A DNA stretch of 64,000 bases from Betaproteobacteria bacterium (GTDB lineage Bacteria; Pseudomonadota; Gammaproteobacteria; Burkholderiales; SG8-41), in the NCBI GenBank assembly GCA_025363575.1, contig JANYDM010000095.1, positions 3,189 to 67,188 on the forward strand. The letters run 5' to 3'. Below are positions 16,724-24,832 of this stretch, in pieces; the stretch's first letter is position 1; every line of letters begins with the position of its first letter. Under the pieces are notes generated by a model that was not told the DNA's origin, did no database searches, and saw nothing but the letters and a program-made list of their open reading frames with translations. The position numbers and the translations under genes are program-made.

Positions 16724-18556
16724 ATGGACATAACGACACCCGCAGCGACCAAGACGACCAGTGCCGCACCCAAGCGCACGACGTACAAAGGCGCCGAGAT
16801 CATGGTCGAGTACCTGATCAAGGAAAAGGTGCCGTACCTGTTCGGCGTTTGCGGTCACGGCAACATCGGTTTCCTGGACGCAGCATGCAGCGCTGCCGAT
16901 CGCATCAAAACTATTTCAGTGCATCACGAGCAGGCCGCGGGCTATATGGCGGATGCTTATTACAAGGTGAAGCATCAGCCGGTCGCAACGTACACGTCAT
17001 GCGGCCCCGGCTCGTGCAATCTGCCGGTGGCGCTGGCTGGCGCAATGATGGACTCGTCCGCATTCCTCGCGATAACCGGCAACGTGCCGACGACGCAGTT
17101 CAATCGCATGCCGTTCCAGGAAACCGGCCGCTACTTTCAGGGCGATTTCCCGTCGGTGATCCGTCCGCTCGTCAAGAAAAGTTTCCAGCCGACGCGCGCC
17201 GAGATGCTGCCGCTCGCGATGAAGCAGGCATTCGGCCTGCTGCGCACCGGCCGGCCGGGCCCGGTCAACATCGACGTGCCGCTCAACGTGTTCCAGGAAA
17301 CGGCCGACGTTGAAATTCCGGATCCTGATCCGCCGGTCATGCAGCGCGCGCCCGGCGATCTGTCGGCGCTCGACAAGGCGCTCGACTTGCTGCTGGCGGC
17401 AAAACGGCCGGTGATTCTGGTCGGGCAGGGCGGCCTCATCGGCGAAGCGACCGAAGTGCTGCTCGAATTCATCAAGCTGCTGCACATTCCCGTCGTAACA
17501 AGCCCGAACGGCAAAGGTACGATCGACGAGACGCATGAGCTGTCTTTCGGCCCGATGGGCAGGAACGGCCCGTACCAGGCGAACGAAGCGACGCGCAACG
17601 CGGACGTGATACTCGGACTCGGCTGCAGTTTCGACGACCGCGCCACCAGCGCATGGATCAGCGGCTATACGCTGACGGTGCCGCCGACGAAACTGATTCA
17701 GATCGACAACGACCCGTCGGAGATCGGCCGAAACTACCCGGTGCATCTCGGCATCCTCGGCGACATCCGCGCCAGCCTTGAAGTCCTGGTCCGGCGCGCG
17801 CAAGAAAAAATCAAAGGCAAACCCCGGACGTACGACGACTGGATCGCCAATCTGCGCGGCTGCAAGAAAATCTGGGACGACTATCAGCAGCCGTTCATGG
17901 CAGCCGACCAGATGCCGCTGCGCCCCGAGCGTTTGCTTAAAGGGCTGATGAACGTCATCCCGCAGGACGCGATATTCGCTACCGACGTTGGCGTGCATCA
18001 CAACTGGGTGGTGCAGTTGTGGAAACAGCGGCGCGCGCGCCATTTGCTGCAATCGTGGGGCTTCGCGTCGATGGGATTTGCGACCTGCGGCATACTTGGC
18101 GCGAAACTCGCGCAGCCGGAAAGCCCGGCGATCGCGGTGTGCGGCGACGGCTCGTTCATGATGACGCCGCATATTCTTGCCACTGCCGTCGAATACGACA
18201 TTCCCGCAGTGTGGGTCGTGTGGAACAACTACGGCTACTGCTCGATACGCGACATGCAGCTCGGCATGTTCGGCCAGGAGCTGGCGACGAGCTTCCAGAT
18301 CGAAAAAACCAAAAAACTGTTCAGCACCGATTTCGTGATGCTCGCGCGGTCGATGGGCGTGGATGGCGCGCGCGTCGAGCGTGCCGGCGATCTCGAGGGC
18401 GTACTCGAGACCGCGATCAAGGCGAACCGGCCGTACCTCGTCGAGGTGCCTGTCGATCGCGAGATCCGCCCGGTTGGCACGGGCACTTGGCAATTGCCGC
18501 CGTTCCCGCATGGCGAGCCGAACTTTCGCAAGCTCGCAGGGCTCGAAGGAAAGTAG
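16724..18556 (+). CDS. Thiamine-diphosphate-dependent enzyme, acetolactate-synthase-like
   Basis: A 610-residue ThDP enzyme of the acetohydroxyacid synthase superfamily. An N-terminal Thr/Ala-rich tail (about 20 residues) precedes the Pyr domain. The catalytic glutamate is in SVHHEQAAGYMADAYY near residue 68. The central domain follows, then the PP domain with the ThDP/Mg signature GDGSFMMTPHILATAVEY through VVWNNYGY near residues 472-505. No regulatory ilvH/ilvN gene follows, so it is probably a catabolic carboligase or decarboxylase rather than biosynthetic AHAS. A GGAG Shine-Dalgarno precedes the ATG. The exact reaction cannot be decided from sequence alone. Confidence 0.88.
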   Translation: MDITTPAATKTTSAAPKRTTYKGAEIMVEYLIKEKVPYLFGVCGHGNIGFLDAACSAADRIKTISVHHEQAAGYMADAYYKVKHQPVATYTSCGPGSCNLPVALAGAMMDSSAFLAITGNVPTTQFNRMPFQETGRYFQGDFPSVIRPLVKKSFQPTRAEMLPLAMKQAFGLLRTGRPGPVNIDVPLNVFQETADVEIPDPDPPVMQRAPGDLSALDKALDLLLAAKRPVILVGQGGLIGEATEVLLEFIKLLHIPVVTSPNGKGTIDETHELSFGPMGRNGPYQANEATRNADVILGLGCSFDDRATSAWISGYTLTVPPTKLIQIDNDPSEIGRNYPVHLGILGDIRASLEVLVRRAQEKIKGKPRTYDDWIANLRGCKKIWDDYQQPFMAADQMPLRPERLLKGLMNVIPQDAIFATDVGVHHNWVVQLWKQRRARHLLQSWGFASMGFATCGILGAKLAQPESPAIAVCGDGSFMMTPHILATAVEYDIPAVWVVWNNYGYCSIRDMQLGMFGQELATSFQIEKTKKLFSTDFVMLARSMGVDGARVERAGDLEGVLETAIKANRPYLVEVPVDREIRPVGTGTWQLPPFPHGEPNFRKLAGLEGK

Positions 18557-18596
18557 TGAGTCGTCCTCAGCAGGTAAATATTAAAAGGAGACGGAC

Positions 18597-19070
18597 ATGC
18601 GTTCATTGTTGATTTTAGGGATCGCAATGATTTTTACCGGCTGTGCCCAGATGCCGCGTTCTACCGACGTGACGCAGTTACAGATGACGGCCCGCGACAA
18701 CGGCGCCGTCTATTACGGCTCCGCGCGACGCGAATTCCTGCGCGTGACGAGCCTCACGCTGGAAGTCGATCGCCGCATTTACAACGGCAATATTGAGCTC
18801 ACCGACCCGAACGCTTCGTTTGGCTTGTATCAGATCTACGGGGCCCGCAATGCCGCGCCGAAATCCGCCGACACTTTGCGCGGTACTAACTTCCGGAGCG
18901 CGATCCTTTCGTCGACCGACAAACTGACGATTAAGTGCGACTTTGTCGACTACCGCGGCACGGACACTCACGGGATCTGCATCGATCAGTCGCAGCGCGT
19001 CTTCGATGCCGTACTGAACGTCGGGCCCAACGAGCGGTATGACGACATAGTCCCGGCCGAGCGCAAGTAA
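18597..19070 (+). CDS. Small lipoprotein of unknown function
   Basis: A 157-residue protein with a type II signal peptide: MRSLLILGIAMIFTGCAQMP, lipobox FTGC with the lipidated Cys at 16. The rest is a single predominantly beta domain with no recognised motif (VYYGSARREFLRVTSLTLEVDRR, described; residues about 40-62). Two cysteines in the mature part (CDF and GIC) could form a disulfide. A strong AAAGGAG Shine-Dalgarno lies 7 bases upstream. It follows the ThDP enzyme by 40 bases and may share its transcript, but no functional link is apparent. Confidence 0.8.
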   Translation: MRSLLILGIAMIFTGCAQMPRSTDVTQLQMTARDNGAVYYGSARREFLRVTSLTLEVDRRIYNGNIELTDPNASFGLYQIYGARNAAPKSADTLRGTNFRSAILSSTDKLTIKCDFVDYRGTDTHGICIDQSQRVFDAVLNVGPNERYDDIVPAERK

Positions 19071-19083
19071 AGCGTGCGGGCTT

Positions 19084-20067
19084 CTACTCCGGCTTGATGC
19101 CGGCAGCCTTTACGACCTTGCCCCAGCGCGCGAGCTCGCTTTTGAGGTGAGCTTCGAATTCCTGCGGTGTCGTGGTCGTGATATCGAGCGATAGATTGCC
19201 GAATCTGGCGCGCGTATCCTGCGCGCGCATCACGTCCAGTATCGTGCTGTGAAGTTTCGCCAGGATTTCTTTTGGCAGGCGCGCCGGCGCGAACACACCG
19301 AACCAATTGGTGACTACCATGCCGGCAACGCCGGCTTCATCGAAGGTGGGCACCTCCGGCAGCGCGCCCGCGCGTTTTGCGCTTGACACGGCTAGCGCGC
19401 GCAGACGCCCGCCGCGCACGTGCGGCGTTGCGCCGGGCATCGTCGGGAACGCCGCCTGCACCTGGCCGCCCATAACGTCTGTTTGCGCGATGGCGATGCT
19501 CTTATAAGGCACATGCACGATATTCACGCCTGCCGCGAGCTTGAACAGCTCGCCGGTCAGATGCGTGATTGAACCGCTGCCGCCCGAGCCGTAATTGATC
19601 GTGCCCGGTTTGGCTTTTGACGCCGCGATGAATTCGGTCAGCGTCTGCGCGGGAAAGCCCGGGTTGATCACCATCACCTGCGGCGCGGTCGCCAGCAGGG
19701 TGATGGGCGTGAAGTCTTTGATCGGGTCATACGGCACGTGCCGCAGCACGTGCACGTTGATCGTATGCGGCGAATCGCCGATCAGCAGCGTGTATCCATC
19801 CGCGGCAGCCTTCGCCACCAGCTCGCGCCCGAGCGAGCCCGACGCGCCGGGCCGGTTGTCGATGACGAACTGCTGGCCCAGTGCCTCTCCCAGTTTTTGC
19901 CCCACGATGCGCGCGACAGCGTCGGACGAGCCGCCGGGCGAATAGGGGACGACGACGCGGATGGGACGGACGGGGTAAGAGTTTTCGGCGGCGCCCGCTG
20001 AAGGAAGTGCAACGATCTGCAGGAGCGCGCTGATAAGTATGAAAACGCCGGGCGTGTATAGAGACAT
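19084..20067 (-). CDS. Bug/TctC-type periplasmic solute receptor
   Basis: A 327-residue receptor with signal peptide MSLYTPGVFILISALLQIVA ending at AGAAENSYP. Landmarks: PIRVVVPYSPGGSSDAVAR, VIDNRPGASGSLGRELVAK, DGYTLLIGDSPHTIN, SGGSGSITHLTGELF, HVPYKSIA and PTFDEAGVAGMVV. Its ATG overlaps the TAA stop of the small upstream reading frame (TAATG), so the two may be translationally coupled. It converges with the lipoprotein gene that ends at 19070. Confidence 0.93.
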   Translation of the reverse strand: MSLYTPGVFILISALLQIVALPSAGAAENSYPVRPIRVVVPYSPGGSSDAVARIVGQKLGEALGQQFVIDNRPGASGSLGRELVAKAAADGYTLLIGDSPHTINVHVLRHVPYDPIKDFTPITLLATAPQVMVINPGFPAQTLTEFIAASKAKPGTINYGSGGSGSITHLTGELFKLAAGVNIVHVPYKSIAIAQTDVMGGQVQAAFPTMPGATPHVRGGRLRALAVSSAKRAGALPEVPTFDEAGVAGMVVTNWFGVFAPARLPKEILAKLHSTILDVMRAQDTRARFGNLSLDITTTTPQEFEAHLKSELARWGKVVKAAGIKPE

Positions 20068-20381
20068 TAGTGATCGTCGATCCGTGTTTGTCCGTTCTCG
20101 CGCGCCAGCTCCAGGCGAAGCACTCTATCGCCGCTCTGGGTATGGATGTACCAATACGTCAGCGGCAGCCCGCACGAGGATTGTCTTCCCTGAACGCTCT
20201 CAGTTGAACGAGTTCGATTTCGCGGACGCTCTCCGATCGAGCGATATGCGTCAAGAATGAATTTGCAGTGTTGACCGAACAAAGCAGCCTTGTCCAGCCT
20301 GGACACCTTGTTCAAGACATCCATCTTAATGTGTGTTGTATGCAGATCAAAATAAGCGTCCTGCTGCCTGCCTTTGCACAT
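20067..20381 (-). CDS. Possible small protein, unknown function
   Basis: A 104-residue frame from the ATG at 20381 (MCKGRQQDAYFDLHTTHIKM), also open further upstream to 20495. It lies in a lower-GC stretch than its neighbours, and its codon use is less GC-biased. The C-terminal part (LPLTYWYIHTQSGDRVLRLE) reads like ordinary protein. The TAA stop overlaps the ATG of the Bug gene, which argues for a real translated frame. I recognise no family. It could also be the remnant of a larger gene or of transferred DNA. Confidence 0.35.
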   Translation of the reverse strand: MCKGRQQDAYFDLHTTHIKMDVLNKVSRLDKAALFGQHCKFILDAYRSIGERPRNRTRSTESVQGRQSSCGLPLTYWYIHTQSGDRVLRLELARENGQTRIDDH

Positions 20382-20590
20382 GATAACGAGTTGTCGGAAG
20401 AGTGCCTGCAAACTCCCGGGCGCCGGTATTACCGCTCGTGACCGGAGCCTGCAACGCGTATCCATTGTCCGCGGCGGATTACGTGAGCGTAGCAAAGTAT
20501 AAAAGCGGCGGCATGAAGCGTCGCAATTGCATGAGAAGTCTCTTTTTTGTGAGTTAGTGGTATTTCAATAACCTATTCTCATCAATCAAA
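20382..20590. other. Intergenic stretch, nothing recognised
   Basis: About 210 bases, lower in GC than the surroundings, between the PaiB-like gene end and the small reading frame. With the small frame discounted the gap would be 523 bases. No RNA gene, strong hairpin or mobile-element end was seen. It may hold the promoter for the 20067-20381 frame and the Bug gene. Confidence 0.5.
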
Positions 20591-21232
20591 TCAGTTCTTG
20601 TCTGTTACTGCAATGAGCATTGCGTCGGCCAGTACGACTTCGCCGCGCTTGCGTAGTTCTTCGGCGGCGCCGACGCGGTCGCGCTCTTCGCGGTTCTGGC
20701 TGAGTTTCGACTTGCCGACGATGCGGGTGATCTCGATTTCGATGCCGACAATGTTGCCGAGCATTTGACTGATGAACTCGGGCGAGGAGTCGGTCATCTT
20801 CCAGGGACGCGCGTCGCCGGCGCGGCCTTCGTGGGTGCGCGTGAGGCGCGCGACGACGCCGCGCACGAACCGCTCGTCGTCGCGGACTATGACTTTGCCG
20901 TGGACATGCACGACACGGTAGTTCCATGTCGGCACCAAGCGGTGCGACTCGTGTTTGGCCGGGTACCAGTTCGGCGATACATAAGCGTGCTCGGCGCGGA
21001 AGATCACCAGTGTTTCATCGCCGTCCTTGATTTCTTTCCAGATGGGATTCGCGCGCGCGACGTGCGCGATCAGGCTGCCGTGCGTGCCGGGTTTCGCTTC
21101 GATCTCGAACGGCAGGTGATTGGCGGCCAGTCCGTCGGGCCCGTTGACCACGAATGCGCCCAGCGGATGCTCGCTGATGAGACGATGGAGTTCTTCGACG
21201 CGCGTTTCTTCGAAATGCTTGGGTACGTACAT
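20591..21232 (-). CDS. FMN-binding PaiB-family protein
   Basis: A 213-residue member of the PaiB / FMN-binding negative transcriptional regulator family (PF04299), a split-barrel flavin fold. Family text is clear from the start: MYVPKHFEETRVEELHRLI, HPLGAFVVNGPDGLAANHLP, GSLIAHVARANPIWKEI, AYVSPNWYPAKHE, VPTWNYRVVHVHGKV and FISQMLGNIVGIEIEI. Despite the family name, direct DNA binding is poorly supported in general; it may be an FMN or heme-binding enzyme. It lies 30 bases behind the Bug gene at 21263, so it probably ends an operon of two Bug receptors and this protein. Confidence 0.92.
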   Translation of the reverse strand: MYVPKHFEETRVEELHRLISEHPLGAFVVNGPDGLAANHLPFEIEAKPGTHGSLIAHVARANPIWKEIKDGDETLVIFRAEHAYVSPNWYPAKHESHRLVPTWNYRVVHVHGKVIVRDDERFVRGVVARLTRTHEGRAGDARPWKMTDSSPEFISQMLGNIVGIEIEITRIVGKSKLSQNREERDRVGAAEELRKRGEVVLADAMLIAVTDKN

Positions 21233-21262
21233 GGTTATCTCCCAGAACTTGAAGGTCGGCGA

Positions 21263-22360
21263 TTAGTCGCCTTTGACGCCCGCCGCTTTTACCACTTTGC
21301 CCCATTTCACGATTTCTTCGCGCAGGAACTTGCGGAATTCCACCGGCGGCATGTGTTCGGCTTCGACGCCTTCGAGCGCGAGCGCTTCGCGTGTAGCAGG
21401 CACGGCAACGATCTTCTTCAACTCGTCGCTTATGCGCGTCACGATCGCATGCGGCAGTTTCGGCGGGCCCCACACGCCGTACCAGAGCACGGCTTCATAG
21501 CCGGGTACCGTTTCTGCGATCGCCGGAATGTCGGGCACACCGGGCAGGCGTTTCGGTGTCGTTACGCCGAGCCCTTTCAGGCGGCCGTTGCGCACGAACG
21601 GAATTTCGGACGCGATGCCGCCCATCAGTAGCTGCACCTGACCGCCAAGAAGGTCGGCCATCGCGGGTCCCGTGCCCTTGAAAGGGACGTGCACCATCTG
21701 GGTCTGCGTCATCATCTTGAAGAGTTCGGTCGCAAGGTGAGTGAAGCCGCCCACGCCGGTCGAGCCATAGTTCAGTTTGCCCGGACTCGCTTTGGCGAGA
21801 TTGATCAACTCTTGCGTCGTCTTCACCGGCACGCCGGGATAGACGGCGAGCAGGTCGGCGCTGATGCCGACGAGCCCGATCGGCGAAATGCCATCGACGG
21901 GGTCGAACGACAATTTGTACAGGCTCGGATTTACCGCATAGCTGCCGGACACGAGTATGAGCGTGTAGCCATCGGGTGCCGCGCGCGCTGCGATGTCGGC
22001 GCCGAGGACGCCGCCCGCGCCACCGCGGTTGTCGACGACGACTTGCTGACCGAGCCCTTCGCTCAGTTTCTGCGCAACGCGGCGCGCGACGATGTCGGTG
22101 CCGCCCCCCGGAGCAAATGGAACAACCAATCTTATGGGTTTTATAGGGTAAGACACCGATTCGCGAGCAGCGAGGCGGATAAATCCGGGGGGCAGAGCGT
22201 CGTTCCCGCGAGCGGGCCTGCGGCTAACGAGTCTCGACGCTTCCACCTCGGCGAAGGGGACTACCATGCGGATCGGTTTGTCGGGATAGTGTTGCGCGTA
22301 TGCGCCGGTTGCTCCTGCGGCAAGCCCAGCGCACAGAAAATTAATCAAGATCGTTTTCAT
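21263..22360 (-). CDS. Bug/TctC-type receptor with an internal 46-residue insertion
   Basis: A Bug receptor, 365 residues from the ATG at 22360 (Shine-Dalgarno GGGAGAAG). The signal peptide ends at GATGAYAQ. The mature start HYPDKPIRMVVPFA (24-37) is followed by a 32-residue foreign stretch, then a second diverged copy of the same strand, YPIKPIRLVVPFA (71-83), and then the normal continuation PGGGTDIVARR. Removing residues 38-83 restores a standard protein of about 319 residues. Later landmarks are intact: VVDNRGGAGGVLG, DGYTLILVSG, HVPFKGTGP. The protein may still fold with an N-terminal loop, or be non-functional. Confidence 0.85.
   Translation of the reverse strand: MKTILINFLCAGLAAGATGAYAQHYPDKPIRMVVPFAEVEASRLVSRRPARGNDALPPGFIRLAARESVSYPIKPIRLVVPFAPGGGTDIVARRVAQKLSEGLGQQVVVDNRGGAGGVLGADIAARAAPDGYTLILVSGSYAVNPSLYKLSFDPVDGISPIGLVGISADLLAVYPGVPVKTTQELINLAKASPGKLNYGSTGVGGFTHLATELFKMMTQTQMVHVPFKGTGPAMADLLGGQVQLLMGGIASEIPFVRNGRLKGLGVTTPKRLPGVPDIPAIAETVPGYEAVLWYGVWGPPKLPHAIVTRISDELKKIVAVPATREALALEGVEAEHMPPVEFRKFLREEIVKWGKVVKAAGVKGD
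22112..22249. repeat. Palindrome-bearing in-frame insertion within a Bug gene
   Basis: This 138-bp segment (46 codons) interrupts the Bug gene between two copies of the first beta strand. It carries two perfect palindromes: CGGATAAATCCG at 22176-22187 and CCCGCGAGCGGG at 22205-22216. The second is identical to the palindrome in the intergenic family C repeat at 13256. The flanking strand-encoding copies differ greatly in DNA sequence, so this was not a simple recent tandem duplication; it looks like junction of two bug paralogues or an old element insertion. Confidence 0.7.
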
Positions 22361-22382
22361 ACTTCTCCCGCTGGATTCGACG

Positions 22383-23348
22383 TCAATCGAGCTTGGCACC
22401 CGACGCTTTTACAACCTTTGCCCACTTTGTGATTTCCTCGCGCACGTATTGAGCAAACTGCTCAGGGTTTTTGACTGAGGGCTCTGCACCCAACGCGGTG
22501 AGTCGTTCCTTCAATTCCGGTGCGGTAATCGCCGCACTAATCTCGCCGTTAAGACGCATGATGATTTCCCGCGGCAGCGCGGCCGGACCGAACAGGCCGT
22601 ACCATGAGGTGACATCGAATCCGGGCAGACCCGCTTCGGCCACTGTCGGCAGCTGCGGCAACAGCGGCGAGCGGGTCGCGCCGGTCAGTGCGATTGCGCG
22701 CAATTTTCCCGACTGCACGTGCGGCATCGCGACCGGCAGTCCCATGGACGCCAGTTGCAACTGGCCCGCGAGTAGATCGCCAACGACCTGGCCTGCGCCT
22801 TTATAGGGGATGTGGATCATCTTTACGCCCGCCATGGTGTCTAACAATTCCAGCGCGAGATGATTGGGCGAGCCGTTGCCGGCCGAGCCGAAGTTGAGCT
22901 GTCCCGGTTTTGCTTTCGCCAGCGCGATCAACTCATGTATTGATTTTGCGGGAAGCGAGGGATGCAGCACGATGACGCTCGGAAATGACGCCACCTCGGC
23001 AATCGCCGACAGGTCTTTCGCCATGTCGTAACTGAGTTTGGAATAGAGGCTCGCGCCTATCGCGTGCGGCACGCCGCCCATCAGCAGCGTATAGCCATCC
23101 GGCGCGGACTTGGCGACCAGCTCGGCGCCGATGTTGCCGCCGGCGCCGACGCGGTTCTCGATAACGACGGGCTGGCCCAGGCGCTCGTTCATTTTCTGGC
23201 CGACGATGCGTGCGAGCACGTCGGTCGCGCCGCCGGGCGAGAACGGCGCGATCAGACGAATGGGCTTGTTTGGATAATCCTGCGCAATTGCGGCAGCTGC
23301 CGCGAATATTGCGGCCAGACTTATCCCGGTTGTTGCAGCGGCGTGCAT
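22383..23348 (-). CDS. Bug/TctC-type periplasmic solute receptor
   Basis: A 321-residue receptor. The ATG at 23348 follows GGAGGAG on the minus strand and gives signal peptide MHAAATTGISLAAIFAAAAA then IAQDYPNKP; the frame is open much further upstream but only as a shadow of the divergent enolase gene. Landmarks: PIRLIAPFSPGGATDVLAR, VVIENRVGAGGNIGAEL, DGYTLLMGGVPHAIG, GSAGNGSPNHLALE, HIPYKGAGQ and PTVAEAGLPGFDV. It is 22 bases from the Bug gene at 22360, giving a tandem pair of receptors, and divergent from the enolase-superfamily gene. Confidence 0.94.
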   Translation of the reverse strand: MHAAATTGISLAAIFAAAAAIAQDYPNKPIRLIAPFSPGGATDVLARIVGQKMNERLGQPVVIENRVGAGGNIGAELVAKSAPDGYTLLMGGVPHAIGASLYSKLSYDMAKDLSAIAEVASFPSVIVLHPSLPAKSIHELIALAKAKPGQLNFGSAGNGSPNHLALELLDTMAGVKMIHIPYKGAGQVVGDLLAGQLQLASMGLPVAMPHVQSGKLRAIALTGATRSPLLPQLPTVAEAGLPGFDVTSWYGLFGPAALPREIIMRLNGEISAAITAPELKERLTALGAEPSVKNPEQFAQYVREEITKWAKVVKASGAKLD

Positions 23349-23500
23349 TACTCCTCCGGCTGACGCGCCTGCGATGCGGCGGTCGTTATGCGAAAACTGC
23401 GGCGCAGTTTGACACGGCTTTTGCGCGGCATGCAATCGGGTAGAATTCGTGTGCCTTCCACATTTTCGAAACCATGCAACAGCGTGGCTTCGCTCGGCGC

Positions 23501-23545
23501 TCCCCTCTCCTGTGAAGGGAGAGGGGCCGGGGGTGAGGGCCAAGC
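23501..23545. repeat. GC-rich hairpin repeat, family C
   Basis: CCCCTCTCC (23502-23510) pairs perfectly with GGAGAGGGG (23518-23526) across a 7-base loop, followed by CCGGGGGTGAGGG. Read on the minus strand it matches the CCCTCACCC..GGCCC pattern of the copy at 13236. It lies in the 216-base gap between a Bug gene and the divergent enolase-superfamily gene, 20 bases before the latter's start. Confidence 0.65.
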
Positions 23546-23564
23546 AGAACAACCTGAATTTAGA

Positions 23565-24677
23565 ATGCCTGCGGTGAAAATCAAACGTATCGAACCCATT
23601 GCCGTCCGCCTGCCGCTGACGAAGATGAAGAAGATGGCGGGTGTCGCCTTGGACACCGCCGAGAATCTGGTTGTGCGCATAGAGTCGGATACCGGCGTCG
23701 TCGGTTGGGGCGAGTCGGGGTCCGCGCCCATCATGACGGGCGAGACTGTCGAGAGCATGGTCGCCGCGGTGCGCCATCTCGCACCTTATCTGCAAGGAAA
23801 CGCGGCAGATGATATTGCCGGCGCGACGTCCGCGATGAATCTCTGGATGTATGGCAACAGCGCGGCGAAAGGCGCAATCGACATGGCGTTGCACGATCTG
23901 GTCGGGCGCGCCACGCAACAGCCGGTGCACGCTTTGCTGGGCGGCAAGCGCCGCGACCGCGTCTCGACATTGGGCGTTCTCAGCAACGGCAGGCTCGATG
24001 CCGACGTTCAGGATGCGAAGGAGCAGCGCGCAGCCGGCTACGTCGCGTACAAGATCAAAGTCGGCGTGAACTCACCCGAAGTGGATGCCGAGCGCACGCG
24101 CGGCGTATGCGAAGTGCTGGGCAAAGGATTTCTCATTTGTGCGGACGCCAATCAGGGCTGGACAGTCGACGAAGGCGAGCGTTACGTGCGCGCCGTCGCC
24201 GATACTCTACTGGATTTTTTCGAGCAGCCGACGCGCCAGGACGATCTCGCCGGCATGGCGCGCATAGCCGCGGCCAGCCGTGTGCCGATAGCCGCGGACG
24301 AAGGCATCCATTCTCTCGAGCACATACGCCGCCACCACGCGGCGAAAGCGGCCAGCGGCGTCAGCCTGAAGTCGATCAAGTTCGGCGGCTTGCGCGGCGT
24401 GATGGAGGCGGGCAGGTTATGCGACGAGCTCGGTATGCAGATCAACGTCGCGTGCAAGACCGGCGAGTCGAGCATCGCGTCTGCTGCTGCCGTGCACATG
24501 GCGGCGGCGCTCGCATCGAACAAATGCAGCCTGAATATCGCGAGTCCTTATCTCGCGGAGGACCTGACTGTGCAGCCGCTCAAAGTGGAACGTGGGCATG
24601 TCATCGTTCCCGACAGCCCCGGGCTCGGCGTCGAAGTCGAAGAAGCGCGCGTGCGGCGTTTTCAAATCAAGGTTTAG
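23565..24677 (+). CDS. Enolase-superfamily enzyme (mandelate racemase/muconate lactonizing type)
   Basis: A 370-residue enzyme that abstracts a proton alpha to a carboxylate. The start MPAVKIKRIEPIAVRLPL at 23565 matches the family N-terminus; the frame upstream is translated repeat. The barrel shows the KxK catalytic lysines in AYKIKVGV near residue 159, and metal ligands in CADANQGW, FFEQPTRQDD and IAADEG. The second lysine is in LKSIKFGGLRG near residue 275. Lysines on both faces indicate the MLE/epimerase subgroup rather than the mandelate racemase His/Asp pair. The next gene is a Gfo/Idh/MocA oxidoreductase, which suggests a sugar-acid or lactone route. Confidence 0.9.
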   Translation: MPAVKIKRIEPIAVRLPLTKMKKMAGVALDTAENLVVRIESDTGVVGWGESGSAPIMTGETVESMVAAVRHLAPYLQGNAADDIAGATSAMNLWMYGNSAAKGAIDMALHDLVGRATQQPVHALLGGKRRDRVSTLGVLSNGRLDADVQDAKEQRAAGYVAYKIKVGVNSPEVDAERTRGVCEVLGKGFLICADANQGWTVDEGERYVRAVADTLLDFFEQPTRQDDLAGMARIAAASRVPIAADEGIHSLEHIRRHHAAKAASGVSLKSIKFGGLRGVMEAGRLCDELGMQINVACKTGESSIASAAAVHMAAALASNKCSLNIASPYLAEDLTVQPLKVERGHVIVPDSPGLGVEVEEARVRRFQIKV

Positions 24678-24800
24678 TTGAGCCGCAGATAAACGCGCAG
24701 ATAAACGCCGATGAATCAATTTCAAATGCGAGAGATGTCCTCGCTGGTTTTGCTGTTCTTCACGGTTTTATCGGCGGGTATCTGCGTTTATCGGCGGCTA
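24678..24800. repeat. Dispersed inverted repeat, family A, copy 3
   Basis: The left arm starts TTGAGCCGCAGATAAACG (about 24678) and continues through two more GATAAACG-type units to about 24714. The right arm, 24766-24800, ends TTTATCGGCGGCTA and is its approximate reverse complement. Unlike copies 1 and 2 it separates two co-directional genes, so it is not restricted to convergent ends. Confidence 0.8.
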
Positions 24801-24832
24801 GTTTGGTTTTACGAATTCAAGGGGTGGAGTGA

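Noticed and set aside
16997..18511. 504-residue minus-strand frame opposite the ThDP enzyme
   Set aside because: Antisense of a well-supported gene, with the low-complexity Arg/His composition typical of GC-rich antisense frames.
16724..18556. Biosynthetic acetolactate synthase IlvB/IlvI
   Set aside because: No small regulatory subunit and no ilvC; the N-terminal tail and context are catabolic.
23349..23930. N-terminal extension of the Bug gene that ends at 22383
   Set aside because: The extension is antisense to the enolase-superfamily gene; the ATG at 23348 has a strong Shine-Dalgarno and starts a normal signal peptide.
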